The notes beneath the pieces were generated by a model. It did no database searches. It was not told the origin of the DNA and saw only the letters and a program-made list of their open reading frames with translations. From the NCBI RefSeq assembly GCF_009796765.1, contig NZ_CP047023.1, positions 496,001-560,000 of the forward strand: a stretch of 64,000 bases of DNA. The letters run 5' to 3'. Both the position numbers and the translations under genes were made by a program. Shown in pieces: positions 44,901-53,300 of the stretch; positions within the stretch are counted from its first letter, which is position 1; each line of letters opens with the position of its first letter. This DNA comes from Paraglaciecola sp. L3A3. Its GTDB lineage: Bacteria; Pseudomonadota; Gammaproteobacteria; Enterobacterales; Alteromonadaceae.

Positions 44901-45090
44901 AGCAGCAGACAATGCAATAAATTTAGGTTTTTTACGGGTCATGAGCAGAGTCGCAAAACAAGATGAGTTAACCACAGTGAAAGATACTTTAGATTTAGTG
45001 TACGCCTCAGTGGGTACTGAGGATGAGCTAGGCGCATGGACGGCAGTGGCGTCGATTATATTTAATCTTGATAGCGCATTGACGAGGTAG
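41986..45090 (+). CDS. DUF1549/DUF1553 (PSD1-type) cytochrome lipoprotein
   Basis: About 1034 residues. A lipoprotein signal (LIVLSAC) precedes a PSCyt1-type cytochrome module with heme motif CTGCH. DUF1549 follows ([86 protein letters not shown]), holding a second CxxCH. DUF1553 occupies the C-terminal third ([36 protein letters not shown] ... [24 protein letters not shown]). This architecture is typical of Planctomycetes. I prefer ATG 41986 after TAGGTGAC; GTG 41980 is also possible. The function is not established. Confidence 0.9.
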   Translation: [1034 protein letters not shown]

Positions 45091-45093
45091 GCA

Positions 45094-46623
45094 ATGAAAC
45101 GTTTTTTTAATTTACAGCAAAATCAATATGCCAGCGATGCAGAAATACAAGCGTTAGAGCTGGCAAAAATTCAGGCACAAACCCGTCGTGAATTTATCAA
45201 AAATAGTGGAGCTATGTTAGGTGGCGCTTTTTTATCGTCTATGGCTGCACCAGCTTTTGCTAGTGGTGGTACTAAATTTGATTATACACGGCCCTTAAGT
45301 ACCCCTTTAGCACCTTTACCTCCGCCATATCCGGCAAAAGCTAAACGTGTGATTTATATGCATATGGCAGGGGGGCCGAGTCAGTTAGAACTGTTTGACT
45401 ATAAGCCTGAATTACAAAAGTATGATGGTAAGTTGTCTCCAGAATCTTTTCTTAAAGGTAAACGTTTTGCGTTTATTTCTGGGGTACCTAAATTATTGGG
45501 GCCAAAATTTCCTTTTCATCAAGCCGGTGAAAGTGGCACTTGGATTTCTGATCGTTTACCACATCTTGAAAAACATGTGGATGACATGTGTTTTATTAAA
45601 TCAATGCATACGGACCAATTTAACCATGCCCCTGCGCAGATTTTGGCGCTAACAGGTAATGCCCGTGCTGGCGCTCCTTCATTAGGCTCTTGGGCTTCTT
45701 ATGGCTTAGGCAGTGTAAATCAAAATTTACCGGGTTTTATTGCGTTGATTTCTGGCGGCCGAGCGCCAGACGGAGGCAAACAGCTTTGGGGCTCTGGTTA
45801 TTTGCCTAGCGCTTATCAAGGGGTGCAATGCCGGTCAAATGGCGATCCTGTTTTATATTTAAGTAACCCTGAAGGGGTAAGCCGGCCACTACGTCGCCAT
45901 GTATTAGATGCTATTTCTAAACTGAATCAACAAAACTACGATGAAATGGGCGATCCCGAAACCTTAACCCGTATTGCTCAATATGAAATGGCTTATCGTA
46001 TGCAAGCCGAAGCCTCGGATGCTTTTGATATCAAGCTAGAAGATGAAAAAACACTAGAAAAATACGGTGCAGAAGTCAGTGGCTCCAGTTATGCCAATAA
46101 CTGTTTAGTCGCCCGCAGGCTAGCTGAAAGAGGCGTCAGGTTTATTCAATTATTTGACTATGGTTGGGACAGTCATGGTAGTAATCAAGGCGAGTCTTTA
46201 ACCCATGGTTTTAAAGATAAATGTAAAGACATAGACCAAGCTACAGCCGCTTTGTTGTCAGATTTAAAAGAACGAGGCATGTTAGAAGACACCTTAGTGA
46301 TTTGGGGGGGGGAATTTGGTCGTACGCCCATGCAAGAAAATCGCGGCGGTCAAGACAACGCCTTTGCAGGACGTGACCATCATCCTAATGCTTACACTGT
46401 GTGGATGGCTGGTGGCGGGGTAAAAGCGGGCTATAGTCATGGTGAAACCGATGAAATGGGTTACGAAGTGGTGAAAGATCCCGTCAGTATTCATGATTTT
46501 CACGCCACTATTTTGTATTTATTAGGTTTTAACCATAAGTCTTTTACCTACAGATACCAAGGTTTAGATCAAGGTCTAACAGGTGTGAATGAAGCCCATA
46601 TTATTTCTCAGCTATTGGCCTAG
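45094..46623 (+). CDS. Tat-exported DUF1501 protein
   Basis: 509 residues. A Tat-type leader has the twin arginine at residues 31-32 (TRREFIKNSGAMLGGAFLSSMAAPAFASGG). The DUF1501 domain, of the alkaline-phosphatase/sulfatase-like superfamily, has MHMAGGPSQLELFDYKPEL, SLGSWASYGLG, LFDYGWDSHGSNQGESLTHGFKDKCKDIDQAT, VIWGGEFGRTPMQEN and GRDHHPNAYTVWMAGGGVKAG. Metal-type Asp/His residues remain in WDSHG and GRDHHP. The gene begins three bases after the DUF1553 stop. DUF1501 and PSD1 genes pair in Planctomycetes; the substrate is unknown. Confidence 0.92.
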   Translation: MKRFFNLQQNQYASDAEIQALELAKIQAQTRREFIKNSGAMLGGAFLSSMAAPAFASGGTKFDYTRPLSTPLAPLPPPYPAKAKRVIYMHMAGGPSQLELFDYKPELQKYDGKLSPESFLKGKRFAFISGVPKLLGPKFPFHQAGESGTWISDRLPHLEKHVDDMCFIKSMHTDQFNHAPAQILALTGNARAGAPSLGSWASYGLGSVNQNLPGFIALISGGRAPDGGKQLWGSGYLPSAYQGVQCRSNGDPVLYLSNPEGVSRPLRRHVLDAISKLNQQNYDEMGDPETLTRIAQYEMAYRMQAEASDAFDIKLEDEKTLEKYGAEVSGSSYANNCLVARRLAERGVRFIQLFDYGWDSHGSNQGESLTHGFKDKCKDIDQATAALLSDLKERGMLEDTLVIWGGEFGRTPMQENRGGQDNAFAGRDHHPNAYTVWMAGGGVKAGYSHGETDEMGYEVVKDPVSIHDFHATILYLLGFNHKSFTYRYQGLDQGLTGVNEAHIISQLLA

Positions 46624-46631
46624 GTGAACGA

Positions 46632-47570
46632 GTGACAAATCAAACTAAACTCACTGCTAAGCAGTATTTTTCTGCCGTTTTGTTGTTAACCTTAGCTGGC
46701 TTAGTGCTGTTAGTTGTCAATAATGCGGAGTTAAAACAATTAGTAAAAGAATCCATCGGGCTATCAGCCAAGTTACAAGCAGCAGATCATTCTTTTTATA
46801 ATGAACGTGTACAAGCAGTGTTTGACAAATATTGTATAGGTTGTCACGACGACAACAAAGCTAAGGGCCATCTACGTTTAGATAGTTTTCGGCAGACAAG
46901 TTTTGGTGGTCGAACTGGCAATATTCTTATGGACGGCGAAAACAGTATTCTGCTAGAACGTATGTTGCTACCCGAACAAGATCGCTTAGCTATGCCGCCT
47001 TACGGCCGTGATAGACAAACTGCAGACGAAATTGAAGTACTCAGGCAATGGTTAAAACAAGGTGCCTCTGGAGAGTTAACCGCGAGTCATTTCCCCCATG
47101 CTCCTGAAAAAGTACGCGATATTACTTTTGCCGAAACCGATATGCATGCCATCGAATTAGCCAGAGAGCCTTTGCTCGCTGCAGTGCAAAACTTACAACA
47201 CCAATACCCAACAAGTTTAAGTTATACCGCCCGTACATCTGCTGATTTATTTTTGTCTGGGTTAATTTTAAAAGTTCAATTAACTGATTCTGTGTTAGCT
47301 GATTTTGCCCCTGTTTTTAGTGCTATCACTCACTTGGATCTGCGTCATACAGCGATAACAGATAAAGGATTAGCTAACATTAGTAAAATGAAAAACCTTA
47401 TTTCTCTTAATCTTGTGGGCGCTAACATCTCGTCAGTTGGATTGAATCAACTAATTAATTTAGCAGTGTTACAAAACGTAGTATTAGATAAAAATATGAT
47501 CACCCCCCAGCAAATAGCACTATTCAAAAGCGTAGGGACTAAATTGGTTATTGTGGAGAAATCGTTATGA
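46632..47570 (+). CDS. Planctomycete-type cytochrome c with LRR-like tail
   Basis: 312 residues from GTG 46632, with TAGGTGAACG upstream. One N-terminal membrane span (YFSAVLLLTLAGLVLLVV) anchors a PSCyt1-type heme module (FDKYCIGCHDDNKAKGHLRLDSF, C68-x-x-C71-H72, with distal MPPYGRD). A Leu-rich repeat-like tail follows at about 230-290 (ITHLDLRHTAITDKGLANISKMKNLISLNLVGANISSVGLNQL). The LRR-like part may hold a partner. Its stop overlaps the cytochrome b start (ATGA), linking it to a membrane electron carrier. Confidence 0.86.
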   Translation: MTNQTKLTAKQYFSAVLLLTLAGLVLLVVNNAELKQLVKESIGLSAKLQAADHSFYNERVQAVFDKYCIGCHDDNKAKGHLRLDSFRQTSFGGRTGNILMDGENSILLERMLLPEQDRLAMPPYGRDRQTADEIEVLRQWLKQGASGELTASHFPHAPEKVRDITFAETDMHAIELAREPLLAAVQNLQHQYPTSLSYTARTSADLFLSGLILKVQLTDSVLADFAPVFSAITHLDLRHTAITDKGLANISKMKNLISLNLVGANISSVGLNQLINLAVLQNVVLDKNMITPQQIALFKSVGTKLVIVEKSL

Positions 47571-48235
47571 GCTCAGTGAAGGTTTGGGACCTAGCTATTC
47601 GTGTATTTCATTGGGCTATTGTGATTTGTGTTGCAGGTGCTTGGATCACCATGGAAAACCGTTGGATATTGGCCCATGAAATTTTTGGTTATACGCTGTT
47701 ATCTTTAGTTTTATTCCGTTTGCTGTGGGGCATTGTGGGTTCTACCACAGCTAGATTTAGTCATTTTATGACGAGTCCGAATAAAGCCTTAAGTTATTTA
47801 AAAGGGTCGCTTCAAGCAAAAGCGCCAGTTAATGCAAAAGATGATTATCATAGTGGGCATAATCCTGCTGGCGCTTGGATGGTAGTTTTATTATTGAGTT
47901 TGTTGTTATTACAAACTATCACAGGCTTATACAGTAACAATGATTTAGGTTTTTCTGGGTCGTTAGCTGATGGCGTGTCGAAAGACACGTCTGATTGGTT
48001 GACGAAAATTCATGCTTTGAGTTTTAACTTTATTTTAGCGGCTATTTGGTTGCATCTGGTAGCGGTATTCTTTTATGTATTGGTGAAAAAAGAAAACTTA
48101 ATTAAAGCCATGTTGACCGGTAAAAAGCCAAAACAACAAGCGGGACAATATGAAAGCTTGTATTTTAGTCACCCTATTAAAGCTTTGATATCTTTACTTA
48201 TAGCTACGGTTGGGGTACTGCTTTTAGTCATGTGA
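47567..48235 (+). CDS. Cytochrome b561-type membrane protein
   Basis: 222 residues with about five membrane spans. Conserved histidines in the spans can act as heme ligands: VFHWAIVICVAG near the start, LAHEIFGYTLLS, HSGHNPAGAWMV and KIHALSFNFILAAIWLHLVAVFFYVLVKKENL. This matches the NiFe-hydrogenase/formate-dehydrogenase type cytochrome b family. It could link the quinone pool to the periplasmic cytochromes encoded just upstream. The ATGA overlap with the preceding gene suggests translational coupling. Confidence 0.9.
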   Translation: MSSVKVWDLAIRVFHWAIVICVAGAWITMENRWILAHEIFGYTLLSLVLFRLLWGIVGSTTARFSHFMTSPNKALSYLKGSLQAKAPVNAKDDYHSGHNPAGAWMVVLLLSLLLLQTITGLYSNNDLGFSGSLADGVSKDTSDWLTKIHALSFNFILAAIWLHLVAVFFYVLVKKENLIKAMLTGKKPKQQAGQYESLYFSHPIKALISLLIATVGVLLLVM

Positions 48236-48323
48236 TAGCTGGGTCTATGGCAAATTATTTGTTGTTTTCAAAAAAACTTGTCGTGATGAAAAAAATATTT
48301 TGTTTTTCTTATTCTGCATTTTT

Positions 48324-48347
48324 GTTTAAAACAAGCCTGTTTTAAAC
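48324..48347. promoter_or_regulatory. Perfect 10-bp inverted repeat upstream of maoP
   Basis: GTTTAAAACA and TGTTTTAAAC flank a 4-base loop (AGCC), about 35 bases before the maoP start. It may be an operator. In E. coli MaoP works with a nearby cis site (maoS); whether this repeat is such a site is speculative. Confidence 0.4.
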
Positions 48348-48381
48348 ATTCTTGAAATAGCAGATTTTTAGGAGCAGATTA

Positions 48382-48750
48382 ATGAATTCTATCAATATTC
48401 GACTTGGTGACAAAATATACAGTGATCCGGTAAATTTCACCCGTGGTTTTAAAAAGTCTGGTGATTTTAGTATTGCTGAATCTGACATCTTAAGTGCCTA
48501 TGGACATAGTCTTTTGGGATTGGAGATGGGAGAGTTATCCCCTGAAACTGACGAAGAAAAGCGTTTTGTGCAGGTGATGATGGGTAAAGAACAAGCAGAG
48601 ACAAAAGTTGAAAAAACGTGGTCCAAATACGTGCGTTTATCTAGAACTAAACGTAACTTTTTTACACTTTATAGCTCTGCATCTAAATCAACTTTAGATG
48701 ATGCCGATATTGGCGATTACGATGAAAGTGATATAGAAGTTGAAGTATAA
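48382..48750 (+). CDS. maoP: MaoP (DUF413) macrodomain protein
   Basis: 122 residues clearly of the YifE/MaoP family: FTRGFKKSGDFSIAESDILSAYGHSLLGLEMGELSPETDEEKRFVQVMMG, then KTWSKYVRLSRTKRNFFTLYS and a very acidic tail. In E. coli MaoP helps organise the Ori macrodomain and acts in cis with a nearby site. ATG 48382 follows TTTTTAGGAGC at good spacing. It is a single-gene unit with its own terminator. Confidence 0.93.
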   Translation: MNSINIRLGDKIYSDPVNFTRGFKKSGDFSIAESDILSAYGHSLLGLEMGELSPETDEEKRFVQVMMGKEQAETKVEKTWSKYVRLSRTKRNFFTLYSSASKSTLDDADIGDYDESDIEVEV

Positions 48751-48778
48751 AAGTTTGCAATACCCCCCTCAGTATTAA

Positions 48779-48816
48779 ATTGAAAACAAGCATTGTACTT
48801 AGTGCTTGTTTTCAAT
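48779..48816 (+). terminator. Hairpin terminator after maoP
   Basis: A 14-bp perfect stem (ATTGAAAACAAGCA/TGCTTGTTTTCAAT) with a 10-base loop starts about 28 bases after the maoP stop. There is no strong T run after it, but the position fits. Confidence 0.6.
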
Positions 48817-48953
48817 CCTAGTAAAATCTCATTCTCACACCTTAATTAATTCGACTCATTGAAAGCTGTTGATATCAACTTGCCAAATGTAGCAGGGTTG
48901 GCACAATAGCTAAGTAAGCATTACAACACTCATAAATAATCTCGGAGAAATAT

Positions 48954-50195
48954 ATGGTGAAGTATATGAATAACTTGTCGTTGGCAGCTATAACATTTTT
49001 GTTAATGGCTTGCGCGCAAAAGCCTATAGACAAAACACCGCTAACAAGTCTTGATACTTCAGTCATAGCGTTAGATATGCAACGTGTGGCTGATTGGCAG
49101 ATTGAACATTTTCGTGACGTATTTAATCCCAAAAGAAACAAGCCCCATCATATTTTAGATTGGACCAATGGTGCCTTATATGTAGGCATGTTGAAGTGGG
49201 CCAGTATTTCGGGAGACCCAAGATACCAAGAATGGTTAAAGAGTATTGCTGAGCAAGGTGAATGGGCATTACACAGTAGGATGTATCATGCTGATGATCA
49301 TATAGTGGGTCAGTTATATTTAGATTTATATCGTCGTTACAATGACGCCTCTATGTTAGCCAAAACCAAACAAAGCCTAGAATACATTATGGCTCATCCT
49401 AGTCAGCAGCCCATAACCTTAGACAATTACAAACATCTTGAACGTTGGACTTGGTGTGATGCCTTGTTTATGTCTCCCCCTGTTTGGGCAAAAATGTCGA
49501 ATATAACAGGCGATGATAAATACCTAGACTGGATGGTAGAAGAATTTAAAGCCACAACTGATCACCTTTATGATCCGGCAGAGGGTTTGTATTACCGTGA
49601 CAACATTTATATAGGCAAGTTAGTTAATGATAAAAAAGTGTTTTGGGGACGTGGTAATGGTTGGGTGTATGCAGGCTTGACCTTAGTGATGGATGAATTG
49701 GATCCTCAGTCAAAACATTATGCCTATTTTAAAAAGTTATATTTACGTATGACCCAAACACTAAAAGAGACACAAATGCAGCAAGGGCATTGGTCAATGA
49801 GTTTGTTAGATGGACAAAACTATCCAACACCTGAAACCAGTGGCACCTCGTTTTTCACTTACGGTTTAGCTTGGGGGGTGAATAACGGTTTATTAAACAA
49901 AGAGCAGTATTTACCCCGTATTCTAAAAGCTTGGTCGGCGTTAACTAGTCATATTACCGAAGACGGTATGTTGGGGTATGTGCAACCAATTGGCGCTGCG
50001 CCAGGCCAAGCTTGGCCTGATAAAACAGAAGTGTATGGTAGTGGTGCTTTTTTAGCAGCCGGTAGTGAATTATATAAGCTGTTAGGTGGCGAACTGCCTG
50101 TTCCTATCAAGCTATCTAAAAAATTAGCCAATGCTATTGAAGTGAGTGCCCAAGCTTTAGAGCAAGAGCAATTTAAACGGGTAAATAAGCTGTAA
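48954..50195 (+). CDS. GH105-family lipoprotein, unsaturated glycuronyl hydrolase
   Basis: 413 residues. A lipoprotein signal (LAAITFLLMAC) is followed by an alpha/alpha-barrel of the GH105/GH88 type (DWTNGALYVGMLKWASISGDPRYQEWLKSIAEQGEW, RMYHADDHIVGQLYLDLYRR, RWTWCDALFMSPPVWAKMS, FWGRGNGWVYAGL, ETSGTSFFTYGLAWG). Family members remove the unsaturated uronic residue left by a polysaccharide lyase, using a vinyl-ether hydration in which an Asp acts as acid/base; ADDH is a candidate. The lipid anchor places it in the periplasm. No lyase is nearby in the window. Confidence 0.9.
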   Translation: MVKYMNNLSLAAITFLLMACAQKPIDKTPLTSLDTSVIALDMQRVADWQIEHFRDVFNPKRNKPHHILDWTNGALYVGMLKWASISGDPRYQEWLKSIAEQGEWALHSRMYHADDHIVGQLYLDLYRRYNDASMLAKTKQSLEYIMAHPSQQPITLDNYKHLERWTWCDALFMSPPVWAKMSNITGDDKYLDWMVEEFKATTDHLYDPAEGLYYRDNIYIGKLVNDKKVFWGRGNGWVYAGLTLVMDELDPQSKHYAYFKKLYLRMTQTLKETQMQQGHWSMSLLDGQNYPTPETSGTSFFTYGLAWGVNNGLLNKEQYLPRILKAWSALTSHITEDGMLGYVQPIGAAPGQAWPDKTEVYGSGAFLAAGSELYKLLGGELPVPIKLSKKLANAIEVSAQALEQEQFKRVNKL

Positions 50196-50225
50196 AACTC
50201 ACCCAGTACAAGGTAAATCCCTCAT

Positions 50226-50272
50226 ACCACCTTTATTGATTGGTATCATTTATCAATAAAGGTGGTTTTTTT
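50226..50272 (+). terminator. Rho-independent terminator after the GH105 gene
   Basis: A 15-bp perfect stem (ACCACCTTTATTGAT/ATCAATAAAGGTGGT) with an 11-base loop is followed by seven T. Confidence 0.9.
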
Positions 50273-50398
50273 GATAAGTATTCCCCACTCCTTTTGAATA
50301 ATCAGCTTATGTGCGGTAGCGTAGGCCCTGTTATTTTATTTTTAGTGTTAAGCCTTAGGTAATGCCACTGCTTTTCTTTTCATACTATGAGGTGAACT

Positions 50399-53300
50399 AT
50401 GTTATTTAACGGTACTTTAACCGCCACTTGCCCAATCCGTCAGAAAATCAGAGACTTTTATCGCATCGAAGAAAACTTAGCTGTCGATCATATTTTGCCC
50501 GATGCAGAAGTCAATATGCGTGCCCGTAGTCGTGCTTGGGAACGTGCTAGAACTATGGTGCTGCGTATTCGTCGCGAGCAAGAAGGTCACGGTGGTATTG
50601 ATGCTTTGTTAAATGAATATTCTTTGTCTTCAGAAGAAGGTGTGGTGCTCATGTGTTTGGCCGAAGCCTTATTACGTGTACCTGATAAAGAAACTCAAGA
50701 TGAATTGATCCGCGATAAATTATCTAAAGGAAAATGGACACCACATTTAGGCAATAGTGACTCCTTTTTTGTCAATGCCTCGTCTTGGGGCTTATTGATG
50801 ACGGGGAGTATGGTGAACTATGCGGATAAACGGCAAAAAGAAAATTTTGGCATCCTTAAAAAACTGATTGGTAGAGTAGGTGAACCGGTTATTCGTAAAG
50901 CGATGAATGTCGCCATGAAGATCATGGGTCGACAGTTTGTGATGGGTGAAAACATCAAAGACGCGGTACTAAGAGCCGAAGAAAAAGAACGTAATGGCTA
51001 CGTATATTCATACGATATGTTAGGCGAAGGGGCGCGCACCACTGAAGATGCTCAGCGTTATTTTGATTCCTATGCCGATGCTATAGAAGTTATAGGTAAG
51101 GCTGCAGCAGGCAAAGGGCCGCGCAAAAGTCCGGGCATTTCGGTGAAGTTATCGGCGATTCATCCCCGTTACGAATTCACTCATAGAGAGCGCGTACTGG
51201 CTGAAATCCCCGCTAAATTAAAGCAGCTTTGTTTGTTAGCCAAAAAATACGATATTGGTTTAACTGTGGATGCTGAAGAATCAGAACGGTTGGATATTTC
51301 TTTAGATATCATTGAGATAGTATTCAGTGACGAAGACCTTAAAGGTTGGAATGGGTTTGGTCTAGCCGTACAAGCCTATCAAAAACGTGCTTTGTTTGTG
51401 GTTGACTGGTTACGAGACCTAACCAAACGTGTTGGCCGTATGATGATGGTACGCTTGGTTAAAGGGGCTTATTGGGATACAGAAATTAAAAATGCCCAGA
51501 AAGACGGCTTAGATCATTTTCCTGTGTTTACCCGTAAGTATTCAACTGACGTGTCTTATCATGCTTGTGCTAATCGCCTATTAGATTATCGCGATACTAT
51601 TTATCCTCAATTTGCTACCCACAATGCTTATACCGCCTCGGTCATTTTAGAGTTAGCCGGTGACGATAAAGAAGGTTTTGAATTTCAGTGTTTGCACGGT
51701 ATGGGCGATACTTTATACGACCAAATTGTGACTGTTGATAATATTCAATGCCGAGTATATGCACCTGTAGGTGATCATGAAGATTTATTGGCATATCTAG
51801 TGCGTCGTTTATTAGAAAATGGGGCTAATTCATCTTTTGTCAATGCCATTGTGGATGAGTCTCGTCCAGTCGAATCTTTATTAGAAGACCCAGTAGAAAA
51901 AACCCAGCGTTTAAAACATAAGTACAATGATCAAATACTCAAACCTATCGATTTATACGGCAATGAAAGATTTAATTCGAAAGGATTAGATGTCACTGAT
52001 ATCAATACCCTTGGACCGCTCAAGTATTCTCTTGATCGTTGGTTTAACGAACATCAACTCAATCAAGATGCGGTGCCTGAAGATTGCCATCCTGTGCGTA
52101 ATCCAGCTAATCATGAGGAAATTATTGGTTATCATAAATATGATGACCAAGAACAGATGTTGGGCAAACTAAATAAAGCCCATACGGCTTTTGCTAGCTG
52201 GTCGCAAACCCCTGTGGGCGAACGTGCCAATGTATTGCGCCGAACCAGTGACATTTTAGAAAGACATATGGACGAGTTGATTGGCTTGTGTATTAAAGAA
52301 GCGGGTAAAGTCACCAAAGACGGGGTTGATGAAGTAAGAGAAGCTGTCGACTTTTGCCGTTATTACGCCGCCCGCGCGGAAGAATTAGCCGAAGATGACA
52401 GGCTTTCTTCTCGTGGTGTGGTGTTATGTATTAGCCCTTGGAACTTCCCTTTAGCCATTTTTTTAGGTCAAGTGGCAGCAGCGTTAGTGACAGGTAACAC
52501 CGTGCTGGCTAAACCTGCAGAACAAACCAGTTTAATTGCCTTACGGGCCATTGAGTTAATGGAATCTGTAGGTATGCCTGAAGATGTAGTGCAAGTGGTG
52601 ATTGGCCCTGGTGCACAAGTGGGTGAATGTTTGATCCCTGATGAGCGGATTAAAGCGGTAATGTTTACTGGTTCGACCCAAACAGGCACCTTAATTTCAC
52701 AAATTCTTGCTAGCCGAGGTGGAGAACAAGTGCCGCTGATTGCCGAAACTGGCGGGCAAAACTGCATGATAGTGGATTCGACTGCTTTACCTGAACAAGT
52801 AGTGGATGACGTAATTTCTTCAGGCTTTCAAAGTGCAGGGCAACGTTGTTCTGCGATGCGTATTTTGTTTCTCCAAGAAGATATTGCTGATGGTGTGACT
52901 GAAATGTTGATAGGCGCATTAAAAGAGTTACATATTGGTGACCCAGCATTATTGACTACTGACGTAGGACCGGTGATTGATGAAAAAGCGCTGAACACAT
53001 TGAACAAACATGTGGCCGATATGCAGAATAAAGCGACCTTGTTATATCAAAGTGATATTTCTGGGGTAGCTGAAAACTCGACATTTTTTGCTCCACGTTT
53101 GTACCAAATCGATAATATTAATGTGCTAGAAAAAGAAGTTTTTGGCCCTTGCGTACACATAGTACGTTTTAAGGCTAATCAGTTAGAGCAAGTTATTCAC
53201 GATATCAATGCCACAGGTTTTGGTTTAACTATGGGGATTCACTCGCGTATTGAAGAACGCGCCTTTGAGTTAGCTAAGTTATCCCGCTGCGGCAATGTTT

